Assembly (NCBI GenBank): GCA_038277395.1
Contig: CM076190.1
Coordinates: 239,520,452-239,584,451 of the forward strand
Source: Dryocosmus kuriphilus
Lineage: Eukaryota; Arthropoda; Insecta; Hymenoptera; Cynipidae
Reading direction: 5' to 3'
DNA length: 64,000 nt
A program made the position numbers and the translations under genes. The notes beneath the pieces were generated by a model. It was given only the letters and a program-made list of their open reading frames with translations, had not been told where the DNA came from and ran no database searches. Shown piece after piece: positions 1-11,319 of this stretch (positions are counted from its first letter, which is position 1; the number at the start of each line of letters is the position of its first letter).

Positions 1-235
1 CAACCGGGCCCATTTTAGGAAAAGCCTAAATTTAGTGCTTTTACCTAAAATTTCAAAAATTGAACCTCAAAGAACGAACAGAAGATATTAACCGATTTGA
101 AACAGATTTTGCAAGTGTGCTCCTGATATAGGTGGGCCACTTTTCCTGGGTAGCCATTTCCAATCAGAGAAAAAAGATTTAAAATGACCCACCCTAACGT
201 ATATAGTTATAAACAGGAAATATAAATGTATAAAA
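1..235. other. unassigned flank
   Basis: No coding, RNA or repeat signal is recognised here. The sequence is AT-rich and ends where the terminal inverted repeat of the Tc1-like element begins. Confidence 0.4.
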
Positions 236-275
236 CACAAGACAAGGTACGCATTTTCTCGAAAAGTTTCAAAGA
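236..275 (+). repeat. left TIR of the Tc1-like element
   Basis: Matches the reverse complement of 1365-1405 with one or two mismatches over about 38 bases. Confidence 0.85.
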
Positions 276-334
276 AAACTTCATTTTTCTTTTTCCCCAT
301 GAAAAAACGCTTTAAAAATTGGGGCGGACTCTCC

Positions 335-1283
335 TTAATAAACCGTCAAATCGCTGTTGTTCTGGACAATGGCCTAGCACCTTCTGGGCATGCTCTTGAC
401 TAGTTTTTCGGCATATTCTGAAGATAGAGAGCGCCATACCTCTTTAATTCGTCGACAGAGCTGCTTGAGGAGGAGCACGCGCTTTTCTGCATGTTTTCTC
501 TTAACAACACTCACACATTTTCAATTGGATTTGCATCAGGAGATTGTGAAGGCCAGTCCAAGGTCACGACGCCATTTTCCGCTTTCCAGCTCGTGCACAG
601 GCGACTGCGAAGTTTAGGGTCGTTGATCTCTTGAAGGACCCAAACCTTATTGTTGGCTCCAAACATCTTTCCTGCAGACTTCACAAGACCATGTTTGTAG
701 ATTTTGACCATTCTTTGAGCGTTCAGGTTCTCAGTAAGAAGCTCTGAGTAGCGAAAACCACGCTGTGAGAAGCATCCCCAATCATGGACCTTTATGGGGT
801 GTTTAACAGTTCGCTGGAGGAACCGCTCACCACAGCCTGACCAGGCACGTTTTTTGGGAATCCATGCCCAAAAGGACGCTTCGTCGGAAAAAATTACGTT
901 TGAACAAACGCGATCATTGTTTTCCGTAGCCCATGCCAAGCGTTTTTGCATGTTAACCTCTGAGAGCAGGGGTTCCTGCCTCGTGCTACGGTACTGCACT
1001 TTTTCCTCAGCTAATCTGCGTCTTATGGTGTTTATACAAACCTCTAGTCCCTTCGCCGCTAGCTTAGCTTTGGCATTTCTCCTCTTCCCGGCAGATCGTC
1101 GACTGTTTTTGTGTCCCTATACCGCTCCACCCACCTTTGCACGAAGTGCTTAGACTTTTTAAGCACATTAGCAGCGGTTGAGTACGAAACATGTGGTCCG
1201 TGTTTATTAGTGCACAAAAACACAGCCTCAAAACGTTTAGCGTATACAGCACTCATTGCGCAATCTTGTGCAATATCTGACAC
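335..1283 (-). pseudogene. Tc1-like transposase, frameshifted
   Basis: This is a DDE/D transposase of the Tc1/mariner superfamily, which cuts and pastes its own element. Three segments in different frames cover a full-length protein. At 1283-1059 is the helix-turn-helix region with the RWVERYRDTKTVDDLPGRG hinge. At 1057-511 is the catalytic core with VIFSDEASFWAW (first Asp) and WPSQSPDANPIENV (third acidic residue). At about 512-335 is a C-terminal tail ending at TAA. Frameshifts lie near 1058 and 512. The second catalytic site, usually QQDNDPKH, reads QEINDPKL, so that Asp is lost. The gene is therefore dead by frame and by catalytic residue. Confidence 0.85.
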
Positions 1284-1364
1284 TTTGAACGAGAATGAAG
1301 CGAGTCAGCGGTTCCGCCTTAGCCCTTCAAACGTGCAGTCAGGCCGAAAGAGAAAGGAAGAAAA

Positions 1365-1405
1365 ATCTTTGAAACTTTTCGAGAAAACGCGTACCTTGTC
1401 TTGTG
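1365..1405 (-). repeat. right TIR of the Tc1-like element
   Basis: Inverted partner of 236-275. Confidence 0.85.
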
Positions 1406-1628
1406 GAACAGACTGCATGTGTAGTAATGACTAGCAAATATGGAAAATTTTCAGATCTGAGGTGAGCAATCTTTGTCCTTCTACTATATTTATTTTAATC
1501 AATGCGTGAAGCCTTCTTATTGGGTAGAACTCATAAGTCAATACACGACATAATATTTTCCTGTTTTGCGTACTTGCTGATTCAAAAAGTCACGTACGCA
1601 CAAAATTGTATCGAAAAATGACACTTCA

Positions 1629-1635
1629 TATATAG
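1629..1635 (+). promoter_or_regulatory. relic TATA box
   Basis: TATATAG lies about 60 bases upstream of the decayed first exon at 1692. It is the counterpart of the TATATATA at 44430-44437 in the inverted copy. Confidence 0.45.
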
Positions 1636-1691
1636 AGGCACCCACGAAAATTTTTAGTTTCCTGTTCTATCTTTGTCTTTATTTCGGAAAA

Positions 1692-1740
1692 ATAAAGATC
1701 ATTTTACTCTTAGCCGTCGTTGACCACCTTCATTTCACAA
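1692..1740 (+). pseudogene. decayed copy of a signal-peptide first exon
   Basis: Aligns with the minus-strand exon at 44297-44354. The start codon is ATA instead of ATG, nine bases are missing in frame, and the reading is still hydrophobic (KIILLLAVVD then HLHFT). It ends at an intact GTAAGT donor at 1741. Exon length modulo three is kept, so the donor phase is the same as in the intact copy. Without a start codon it is probably not used. No partner exon was found downstream on the plus strand. Confidence 0.6.
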
Positions 1741-3012
1741 GTAAGTGGACTATACTGTTATGTTTCTAGAAATCGCAAACCCTTTAAAAATTTGCAAGGA
1801 ATTTAAGAAGATTTAAAGGTTTCTAAATATTTCAAAGGATTTCACATTATCAAGGGATTTTAAGGCTTCCCAGAGGTTTTTAAAGTTAAAAATGAATTTT
1901 TAAAATTTTACGGAAATTTGAAGGATTTCAAAGAAATAAAATAAATTCAAATCTCGAACATTTTCAAGAAATCTTGCCAGATTTGAAGGATTTCATTGGA
2001 TTGCCGAATTTTTCAAAGGAATGCAAAGAATTTAGCTGAAATTTGAATGATTCCAAAATATTTTTAAAAACTTTATTGAATTTTAAAAGATCCTAAAATA
2101 TTTCTCGGGATTTAACAAACTAGAAAAATGTCAAGAAATTTTTGAAGGTTTAAAGGTTGAAAAACTTGGACAAAAACTTGAAAAAAGATTTCTAGCCAAA
2201 TTCAAAAAGGAACAATGATGAATAAACATAAAATTAATGAAAAGGTAAAGAGAAACTACAAATATAATTCATCTCTAAAATAGTTAAAAAAGAATAATAC
2301 TAAACTTTCGTTTAATTAAGGAAGTATTGAAAATTGAATAATTCGATGTCTGCCGGGTTTTGTGTTCCTCACAACTATATTTTAAAGAAAAAAATTTTTT
2401 AAATTTCAAAATAACTAAATAAAAAGATATTTTAAGAAATTCGTTTAATAAAAAAAATTCTAATTCAAAAGTTCGAAAAATCCCCGGTTTTTGTATTTTA
2501 CACAATTACATTTCAATAAAAATGATATTTTTTAAAATCTTCTTAATTTAAAAACTAAAAAAACTAAATAGGGTAATAATTTGTAAAAAATTGAAACATC
2601 TTGTAGTAAATGATACAGAAACAACAAATTTCAACAAAATATACAAAAAAGTTTCTTAATTTAAAAAAACTTTAAAATATTATACCTGAAGAAAAATAAT
2701 ATAGATATTATTTTTAAGAGGAGTAAATAAAAAAGTACAGATTAAAAATTTGAAAACACTGCCAGATTTCATGTCCCGCACTATTATATTTAAATAAAAA
2801 TATATTTTTATAAATCTCTTGATTTAGAAATTAAAAAAGTGTAAATATTGCTCAATAAAAAACAAATTAAAAAACTTGGAAATAATAATGCGGAAAAAAA
2901 TATGTTTTAAAAAAATATATCATAAAATTATAATTATCAAAATATATAATTAAATAAACAAATATTGTAAAAAATTTGCTTAATTAAAATAAAATTGAAG
3001 GTTAAAATACTC

Positions 3013-3014
<2 letters not shown>

Positions 3015-3057
<43 letters not shown>
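3015..3057. repeat. (AT)n microsatellite
   Basis: About 21 uninterrupted AT dinucleotides followed by AAAATAAAT-type low-complexity sequence. The apparent reading frame across it is low-complexity and not a gene. Confidence 0.95.
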
Positions 3058-3064
<7 letters not shown>

Positions 3065-3299
3065 ATAAAATAAATAGATTGATATTATGCTTGTCTTTAG
3101 TTTTATTTAATTTAATTTTATTTCTTTGTTTTAATTTTTTAAATTCTATTTTACCTTATTTTATCTTATTTTATCTTATTCTATTTTTTTAATTTAATTA
3201 AATTTCTTTATTTCTTAATTTTATTTAGTTTTTTGATTTACTTTATTTTATTTATTTTTTATTTATTTTTTTTTACTTTATTTTTTTGATTTATTTTGG

Positions 3300-4620
3300 T
3301 TTTAGGCTGGCTTTTTAAATAGAGTCAAAGCAAAAGGAGATGAGGGAAAGAAAAAGAAGGAAGGGGATTTGTTTCATTGCCTTCTTTTCCCTCCTATTTT
3401 GTTTTCCTTTTTGAATTTTGCTAAAAACAGTTTTCAACTTTTTGTCCAAATCTGATCGTAGTTGGCTTTTTATCTTTTACCAAACTTTAATTTCAATTTT
3501 AATGTTGGACGTTAAAAATGTTTGAAATTTAGATATTTTCGAAATCTTCTTTATTTAGATTTACTGGTTGCTAAAGATCTTAAGGCTTTCCAAAAAACAC
3601 AAAATTTTATGGAATATCAAAGAATTTTAAAGATTCTTTGGAAATTTTTTAGCCGGGAATTCGAATTATGTCAAAATATTAAAGGATTTTAAAGGACCTC
3701 TGGGGATTTCAAAGTATAAAAGTATTTAAAGAAAATTCAGGGAAATTAGAAGGATTCCAAAAAAAAAATATTGCTAACGAAAGCAAGTTTTAAAAGTTTT
3801 TAAAGAGCTTTACAGGATTTAAAGGATTTCATAGGATTTTCAAAAACAGTATTGACTTAAAGTGATTTAAAAATATTTCAAGGTATTCGAGAATTTTCTA
3901 AGAATTTAAAACATTTTTAGGGATCGAAAATCTTCTAACTTCTCAAAAATCTTAAATTCTTTAAAATCTTCTCAACTGTTTTGAAATCCATAAAATTCTT
4001 TGAAATTCATGTTATATTTTTTTTAAATCTTTAGGATTTTTATAAAATAAGATTTTCTGAAAGCATTGACATTTTTATGAAGCTTTTTAGATCTCTTGAA
4101 ACATTTGTGAAATATTTGAAATCCTTTCAAATCTTCGAAACCTTTATGAATTCTTATAAAGCGGTTTGAAATACTTAAAACTTTTGTAACACTCTTTGAA
4201 ATCATGGACGGATATTTTTGCAGCTTTGCACAAGCTTTGAAATTCGTTCGAAATCTTTGTGAACTATTTTAAATAATTTGAAGTTCTAGAAGGTCTTGGG
4301 AATTTTTGTGATATCTCCGAAATTTGGCCTAAAAATTTTTTGTCCCGTTGAAACTTTAAAACTCTTTCGAAATATTTGATTGCTTTGAAATGTTTGTGAA
4401 ATTTTTGAAATTAAAATTAGAGATTGGTAACAGATAATAAACCAAATATCCGCTCAAATTTGGACCAAAGGTTTGAAAAAATGCTTTTAGCAAAATTTAA
4501 AAAAGGAAAAACCAAAAAATAGAGGGAAAAAGAAGGCAACCAACCAAATCCGGTTCCTTCTTTTCATTTCTCTCGTCTTCTTTTGTTTTTACTCTGTTTA
4601 AAAAATCAAATCAAAAACCA
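3300..4620. repeat. nested inverted repeat inside the left outer block
   Basis: The purine-rich segment 3300-3440 (GAGTCAAAGCAAAAGGAGATG, then AAGGGGATTTG and CCTTCTTTTCCCTCC) recurs in reverse complement at about 4480-4620. The loop between them is made of degenerate TTTGAAATCCTTT repeats. The right outer block carries one copy, at 42480-42620. Confidence 0.6.
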
Positions 4621-4924
4621 ATTAGACACATGTCAAAAAAATAAATAAAATAAAACAAAATAAATAAGAATAAAATGAAAGATTAGAATAAAATAAAATA
4701 ATATAAAAATTGAAAAAAGGAAAGTAAAACAAAATAAAAATAAAATAAAGATAAAATAAAAGTAAAATAAAAATAAAATAAGACTAAAATAAAATTTTTC
4801 ATAATTTCTCCAAATTTAAAATTTCTCAAATATAAAATTGTCGAAATTTCAAAATTGACGAGCAAGTGGTTCCGGTTCCTATACGGAAATCTAGCAAGCT
4901 TAGCCCATTTAATAACTGCATAGA

Positions 4925-5145
4925 GCGAACCGAATCTTAGTGAACACGTGTGTCCTTTCACCTATTAACTCCACGGGTTATAAGACGTATCTGCTACATG
5001 CGACTCACGGTGTCAGCACGGGGGCACATGTATTCAATCCAAGCGCTCACGTGCTAACTCCGTGAGTCGCATGTAGCAAATGCGTGTTATATCATCAGGG
5101 GTTAATAGGTGAAGTATTACACGTACTTACTAGGAACGTGTTTCC
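4925..5145. repeat. hairpin MITE-like repeat
   Basis: Long imperfect inverted arms meet near 5035. The best-preserved part pairs CTACATGCGACTCACGG (4992-5008) with CCGTGAGTCGCATGTAG (5062-5078), and CACCTATTAAC (4959-4969) pairs with GTTAATAGGTG (5101-5111). The arms can be followed out to about 4930 and 5140. No coding content. The shape suggests a small non-autonomous DNA element, but no target duplication was identified. Confidence 0.6.
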
Positions 5146-5829
5146 TCCGTGTCGGCGCCAAATAGGGCTCATCTTTCCACACGGGCATTCTACTAATAAG
5201 CCAAAAAGTATGGAGACCCATGAATGACTCATCAGGATTGATTTTTTTTTAAATATTAAATTCAAAAGTTTTAGAATTTTTCCCTGGCTATTCAATGGCG
5301 ACCCGGGTTTGACCTTGACCATTACCTTGAAATACATATCAAGGTCAAAATCAACTTTTTTAATGGGGATCACCACTTTTTATTGCATATTTTGAAAAAG
5401 TAGGAAATTCTACGTTCAAGTATGACCTTGAACATGTCCTTGACCTTCAAGAACATTCCAAGGTCACTCCTAGGTCAAACTTGTTTTTTCCAATGGCAAG
5501 TCCCTCTTTTCATTGTAAATGTGGAAAGAGCAGGAAATTTTATCTTACAGTTTAACCTTGACCATGACCTTCAAGGTCATTCGAGGGTCATACTTGTTAT
5601 TTCAAATGGGAGCCCACATTTTTTAATGCGGATTTGGAAAGAGCAGGAAATTTTTTCTTCAAGTGTGACTTTATACATAATCATGCTCTTGGCATTGAAC
5701 CAGGCTTTCAAGGTAATTTTGTACAGATTTTTTTAAGAATTTTGAAAAATTTCACCCACTGTAGCGTACCTCTTAGCGATCCCAGTCAGTTAAAGCAAGG
5801 CCTGCTATCCCGGACAGTTAAGGCAAGGC

Positions 5830-6901
5830 TTACGACCTGTGTTCAAAATGTTCTCCACCAAAATCCTGGCTGATTTCCAGACAGACATAAAAATTTTTAC
5901 TCGCACTCCTTATCATATCAGGTGTAATATCAGCACAAGCATTGACTATTTTTTGTCTTAGATCTTCTAAATATCGTGGCTTAATAATATACACTTTCTT
6001 TTTTATGTAGCCCCAAAGAAAAAAGTCAAGCTGAGTGAGATCAGGGGACCTGGCTGGCCACTCAATAGTTCCTCTGATACCTATTCAACGATTACTAAAT
6101 AGTACATCTAGGTAGATTCTCACGATCACTTGAGAATGAGCAGGTGCACCATCATGCTGGTACCAAACCAGATTAAAATCATCACCAGCCATTTCCTCAA
6201 TCACTGGGACTATTTGCTCCTACAGTAATTCCAGATATCTTGGTCCATCTAAATTTCCGTCAATGAAAAAAGTTCCAAGTATTTGATCCCTAAAAATACC
6301 TGCCCAAACATTCAATTTTTGCGGATATTGCATGTGATGTTCTCGTAGCCAATGAAGATTTTCATTCATTCAATATCTGCAATTGTGGCAATTGACTTCT
6401 TAAGTTGAAATTTTGATTGGTCTAAAAAAGCGATGAGTGACTGAAAATTAGGATTCCATCATTTAATTCCATCATGTTCTCACAAAATTCAACTCGCCAG
6501 TCAAAATCATCTTCGTTTATTTCTTGATGAAGGTGTATTTTGTAAGGGTGAAATTTAATTATCTTTATATTCCTAAAAATTGACACTCGATTAATTCGAA
6601 GCTCTTGAGAGGCCTTCCTAAGAGTTAAATGCGGATCTTCCACAAAAGACTGGGCCACTTCCATTTGTCGCTCTTCTGAGGTTTCATTTCTTGGCCTTCC
6701 AGATTTTGGACGGTTCTTATTAGCCCCAGTTTCTTCAAATCTCCTGATAGTTTTAGAGACAGTGGATTTGTTAATTTCTGTTAAGAATTCTCCAAACGTT
6801 TCATTAAATAACTGCACCACTTCGTCATACGACCTACATTTATCACACCAACCTCTAATCATTAATAAAGGAACTTTCTCTTGTTCTGTTAGAGAAGCCA
6901 T
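5830..6901 (-). pseudogene. DD41D mariner transposase, broken (copy 1)
   Basis: Starts at the ATG at 6901 (MASLTEQEKVPLLMIRGW) and runs through helix-turn-helix sequence (KSTVSKTIRRFEETG; LRKASQELRINRVSIFRN) to a TAA at 5830. The catalytic core is split over frames. A first-Asp region reading FLDQSKFQL lies near 6420, YQHDGAPAHSQV near 6170, and WPARSPDLTQLDFFLWGY near 6040. Between the second and third Asp there are 41 residues, the spacing reported for the rosa group of mariners. All three Asp codons survive in this copy, but a frameshift near 6425 and a stop inside the core inactivate it. Confidence 0.8.
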
Positions 6902-7636
6902 GGAGAAAGAAAGGAATATAATAACAGATTTCAAACACTCCCGGAAAGAACTATTAAAAAACAGCATTTGCGGCCCCCAAAAAAAGAACTCCACTAACTA
7001 TACTGAAAGGGACTGTTAGAGGTGCTAAAGCAGCGAAAGTTACTTTTTTTCGAATATCCTAAAATGGAGAATTGAAAGGCAGTAACCGCGCCAAAAAAAA
7101 AATAAACTCCACTATCCTCAAAAGGCATACATACTTTAGAGTACGTTACACGGTTGGCGGATGAGATTTTCAAAAAATCGATTAATTTACGCAAAATTTA
7201 ATATTCGGAGGTTTTTGGAATCGCTGATTACGAATCTGAAATCAGATTTTGAAAATTATTAATCTAAGATGGCGGACAATTTTTTCAAAGAATCAACCAA
7301 TTTACGCCAAATTTGGTGTAAAACTGGGACTAATAAGAATCGTTCAAAATCTGACTGGGATTGCTAGGAGGTACCCTACAGTGGATGCAATTTTTCAAAA
7401 TTATTGAGAAAATCTTTTTAAAATGACCTTGAAAGCCTGTTTCAAGGCCAAGTGCATCATTATGGATAAAGTCACAGTTGAAGGTAAAATTTCCTGCTCT
7501 TTCCAAATCCGTCACAAAAAATGTGTGTTCCCTTTTACAAAAACAAGTGTGACCTTGGAATGATCTTGAAGTTCATAGTCAAGGTTAAACTTGAAGATAA
7601 AATTTCCTGCTTTTTCCACATCCACAATGAAATATA

Positions 7637-7910
7637 GGGGTTCCCATTTGAAAAATCATGTTTGACCTTGGATTTGCATTGAAGGCCATGGTCAAGGGCA
7701 TGGTGAAGGTCGAGCTTGAACATAAAATTTCCTGCTCTTTCCAAATCCGCAATAAAAAGTGAGTTGTCCCGCTTAAAAAATTAAAAGGGGTTCCCATTTG
7801 AAAAATCATGTTTGACCTTGGATTTGCATTGAAGGCCATGGTCAAGGGCATGGTGAAGGTCGAGCTTGAACATAAAATTTCCCTCTCTTTCCAGATTCGC
7901 AATAAAAACT
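7637..7910. repeat. 150-bp tandem duplication in a TIR
   Basis: The unit beginning GGGGTTCCCATTTGAAAAA occurs at 7637 and again at 7787, almost unchanged for about 100 bases. Other copies of the element have only one, so this duplication arose after the insertion of copy 1 or in its immediate source. Confidence 0.85.
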
Positions 7911-8475
7911 GGGGCTTCCCATTTAAAAAATTGAATTTGACCTTGATATGACCTTCAAGGTCGTCGTCAAGGTCAAACCGAGGTCGGCGTTGAATAACCA
8001 GGGAAAAATCATAAAACTTTTGTAACTAATATTTTTCAAAAAGAATGCTTGAAACCTTGAATGCCTGGTTCAAGGCCAAGAGCATGATTATGGATAAAGT
8101 CACACTTGAAGGTAAAATTTCGTGCTCTTTCCATATCCACAATGAAAAATAAGGGTTTCCATTTTTAAAAAAAGCAAGTTTGACCTTGGAGTGGCTTTGG
8201 AATGACCTTGAGGTTCGTAGTCAAGAACATGTTCGGGGGTCATAATTGAATGTAAAGTTTCCTGCTCTTTCTAAATCCGCAATAAAAATGGGGCTTCCTA
8301 TTTAAAAAATTGTATTTGACCTTGATATGACCTTCAATGTCATGGTCAAGGTCAAACAGAGGTCGCCATTGAATAGCCAGAGAAAAATCCTGAACCTTTT
8401 GTATTTAATATTTTTCAACAAAAATTGATTCCTGATGAGTTACTTAGGGGTTCCCATACTTCTGTTGCAATTTGT

Positions 8476-8794
8476 CACGTGAATATTTCAGCTGGAATTT
8501 TATAGTCAGTTTTTTCAATGTAGCCTGCTTCCTTACAAAAATAAAGAAGATTAAACAATTACTTTACTTTTTTTCATTACTTAACTTTCCGATGTTTCAG
8601 TTCGAATACAAATATACAATAGTCCAATTTTCCAAAAAATATTCGAATTTCCAAATTTTCACGAAAATAAATTAATTTTTGCAGGATACTTTAAATTTTA
8701 GCTAAAAAAAACAATTTTTAATAAAATCATTGTATTTAGGAGACAATTAAAATGACTATTGAAATTATTATGATTAAAATTAATTTAAAACTAC
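8476..8794. other. AT-rich gap without genes
   Basis: No feature recognised. It lies between the end of the DD41D element and the first recognisable piece of the DUF7869-like pseudogene. Confidence 0.4.
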
Positions 8795-10157
8795 TTGCTA
8801 GACATACTAGCGAATGTGCCTAATTTTCCGGGAACGGTTGGTCTGCTTCAAAAAGAAGAAATTTTTCGATCTTACAGCAAAAATTTGAACAAGACGCAAA
8901 AAACCATGCTTATTCGTGGATCGATGGATAAGGTGGTTAAAAACAAAAGTGATCCACATAAACCTATAATTTCGCGAAAAAAACGTGACTTTAGCTTTCC
9001 GTACTATCTAAATGATTATTTGTGAGTTCATCATAAAGTGTGCAGATCTTTTTTCTTGGGCTGTTATACCAAATCACGAAGTCGTCTATGACTCGAGCAG
9101 TAAATTCTGCTGCATTAAAACCAAGCGCTAATGAGATAATATGAAGCCGGTGTCGGCAACAATTTTCTGTGAAATTTTCAATCGCGACTTCAATTTTAGT
9201 TTCAAAAGACCTTACTCAGACACCTGCAAAGTCTGCGATTCTTACAAGACTCAAAAAAATAATCCGGATCTGCCTGCAGAAGGAAAGGAGGAAATAGAAA
9301 ACTCGAAGAAAGAGCACGACGCTCTTGAAAAGAAAATTGCCGAAGGATTTTATCTAAGTTCCTGTAAGAGATTCTCTTTCTTTGATTCCAAGGGAGCTAC
9401 CACAAAAAGATACCTCTCGTATTTTAAAATAATCCAGAGCATGAGTTCTAATAGAGCATGTTTGTAGGGAAGTCATTTTCTACCGCCACTTACTTCAAGA
9501 ATTTGACATTTTAGTGAGACACGCACCTTTTACGTATTGGCAATATTTGTGAATTTTTCTTACTTTCTTTTTTAGCATACATGTATCTCTGGTCGGAAAA
9601 CGTAGCTTCAGGAGGTGGCCAAGAAATAGCTGCTTGCCTGCTAAACCACTTGCAGAATAACATCTCACAAACAATGAAGCACGTGAGATTATACTCTGAT
9701 TCCGCTGGCGGCCAAAAACGGAAATATTAAAGTGACGCTAATGTTGAAGCATTTCCTTGCCTCAAGCAACATTGACTTGATTGAACAGAAGTTCTTCTTA
9801 TCGGGTTACAGTTACAATAGTTGCGACCAGAATTTTGGGTACATTGAGAAAGATCGAAAGAAGTATGAAACTATAAATGGCCCTAGTCACTGGTTTGAAA
9901 TTATTCTAAGAACAAGGAAAACAGAGCCTAAGTTTAGCTTAACACAAATGGAAACCAAAGATTTCTTCACATCACAGGATTTGCAACAGCTCATTGTTAA
10001 TCGAAAAAAAGATGTGAACAAGGAGAAAATAAATTGGCTCAAGTCGAAATCAATAACACACGAAAAAGAAAAAACCTTTCGAGTAATTTGTTCAGTACCA
10101 GAACGGTAAAACGATCACGAAACAAAAATATGATGATCCCATGTCGTTAATGGCATT
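8795..10157 (+). pseudogene. DUF7869-like insect repeat protein, 5' part
   Basis: Three segments (8795-9025, 9141-9467, 9560-10109) resemble a multicopy insect protein with a Cys pair (SDTCKVCDSY), an acidic-residue motif YSDSAGGQ near 9697-9720, and SGYSYNSCDQNFGYIEK near 9800. I recall this last pattern from DUF7869-type proteins that may derive from a DDE-type transposase; the family name is from memory. One-base frame changes lie near 9035 (KVCRSFFLG is in another frame) and near 9727, where KRKY then stop replaces the expected run into IKVTLMLKHF. An intron may lie between about 9467 and 9575, where TTTTTAG precedes YMYLWSEN. The gene is cut at 10157 by a LINE and resumes at 14823. Confidence 0.6.
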
Positions 10158-10169
10158 CATTCCGAAAAG
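10158..10169 (+). repeat. left target-site duplication of the 4.6 kb LINE
   Basis: CATTCCGAAAAG, identical to 14811-14822. Both copies lie in the same reading context of the interrupted pseudogene. Confidence 0.9.
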
Positions 10170-10485
10170 GGGGCGCTACTGTGCCAGTATGGCGGTCGGT
10201 CGCATGTTTGTTCGCTCTTCAAACTTTGGGTGCTTTTATTGGTAAATTGCAAAAATATACTTTTCAACGTGATGCAATTGTGATAAACGATCTCTGTTGT
10301 GAAACAAGTGCACTTGGCTTGGATGCAGTTTGGTTACTTTTCGAGTAAACAGTAAATGAAGGTGGGACGAGTGTTCGCTCACGTTTCATTAGTACAGAGT
10401 TTACACAGCTCCAATCAGTGCTATTGTTGTGTTCGCCATTGCTCCTATAGTATAATGTTGTGTTTACATACGTATTTTTGGAGAA

Positions 10486-11271
10486 ATGGCGTTTAATATG
10501 ACGGAGGACAAACTGAAGTTGCTGATGCAGAGATTCGGAAACTTGGAGACCTCGCTTCCATCTCTCCACAATAATGTAAATCACTTTTCGCTTGAAAACA
10601 AAGAACTCAAAAACGAAGAAGAAAAATTAAAAGCTTTCATCCTGGAACAAGACAGAAAATTAGAGGCCATGGACAGGGCACTCAGGAATAACAGTTTGAT
10701 CGTATTTTAAGTTTCTGAGGAGTGACGAGGACCTGGAGACGTGGCTTGTGGAATTTTCAAATCTCATCTTAACATTCAGTTACAAATGCATCAAATTTTG
10801 TCTGCTAGACGTCTGGGTAGTAAGAAGCTAGTGGTGTCTCGTAAGTCCCGACCTATCCTGACGCAGCTTCGATCATTTAAAGATAAAAAGCTCATATTGG
10901 CCCAACTAAGGAAACTTCGTGGTACTGGAATCAGCATCTCCGAAGACTATAAAAAAAAAGTCCAGGAAGAAAGAAAAAATCTTCTTCCATACCTGAAAAG
11001 AGCAAGGGAGGAGGGTCCAAAAACTTTCCTAAGTTATAGCCTTTTATATGTAGAGGGGAAATGTTTTAATTGCGCTGAGTTGCAATTGCTGGAGAATAAG
11101 ATTCGGAATGCGGAGGAGATCAAAGATGGAGGAGCTCAACAGGGGGAAGCGACCACTGGATGCAATTCGAAACGTAAGGCTTCGGAATCCCCTGCCACAA
11201 ACCTTAACAGACAAGGAGAAATGCCCCCGCCCCCCACTCATTCAGACCACTTTGGACGGGCATCAGAATAA
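10486..11271 (+). pseudogene. LINE ORF1 protein, frameshifted
   Basis: Starts at MAFNMTEDKLKLLMQRFGN. A coiled-coil region (HFSLENKELKNEEEKLKAF) is followed by RNA-recognition-like sequence (RPILTQLRSFKDKKLIL, LRKLRGTGISISEDYKKKV, YLKRAREEGPKTFL). Proteins of this shape bind and chaperone the LINE RNA. A frame change lies near 10710-10741, where NNSLIVF is followed by a stop and the reading resumes. The C-terminal stretch to 11271 is polar and Pro-rich. Confidence 0.7.
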
Positions 11272-11319
11272 GAGGCTTCAAAAAAAATTGGAACCGGGGC
11301 TCAAGTGAAATGGTTGCAA

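Larger units (their letters stand above)
236..1405 (-). mobile_element. Tc1-like DNA transposon, inactive
   Basis: The ends are near-perfect inverted repeats of about 40 bp (236-275 against 1365-1405), both starting CACAAGACAAGGTACGC. They enclose a minus-strand Tc1-type transposase pseudogene. The total of about 1.17 kb is normal for the family. The canonical CAGT terminus and a TA duplication are not clear, so the outer boundary may be off by a few bases. The right end lies directly against the start of the outer inverted block, whose homology resumes at about 1418. Confidence 0.85.
1418..4430 (+). repeat. left outer block of the large inverted repeat
   Basis: The block matches the reverse complement of about 44800-41450 along its length. 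Shared landmarks, in order, are the segment reading AGATCTGAGGTG near 1456, the AAGCCTTCTTATTGGGTA motif at 1509, a TATA and first-exon relic, an AT-rich stretch with ATTCAAAAGTTCGAAAAATC at 2461, the purine-rich GAGTCAAAGCAAAAGGAGATG at 3322, and long runs of degenerate TTTCAAAGATTT-type repeats. Apart from the exon relic no coding sequence is visible. Identity looks like roughly three quarters by eye, so this is an old duplication. Confidence 0.8.
5199..8475 (-). mobile_element. long-TIR DD41D mariner (rosa-type), copy 1
   Basis: The ends read AAAAGTATGGAGACCC on the left and GGGTTCCCATACTTCTG on the right, matching the termini of copies at 17222-20020 and 60456-63140. Inverted arms of several hundred bases contain many TGACCTTGA/TCAAGGTCA motifs and flank a minus-strand transposase pseudogene. 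The inner end of each arm has a conserved TTTTTGAAAATATTGTCCGCC-like segment. The right arm is lengthened by a 150-bp tandem duplication at 7637-7910. The outermost bases (GGGTGGCAC in other copies) are eroded. Confidence 0.8.

Noticed and set aside
88..300. Small minus-strand frame at the left edge
   Set aside because: Its start lies in the Tc1 terminal repeat and the rest has no recognisable features.
2995..3192. Open frame with an Ile/Tyr run
   Set aside because: Product of the (AT)n microsatellite and TTTTA-rich sequence, not a gene.
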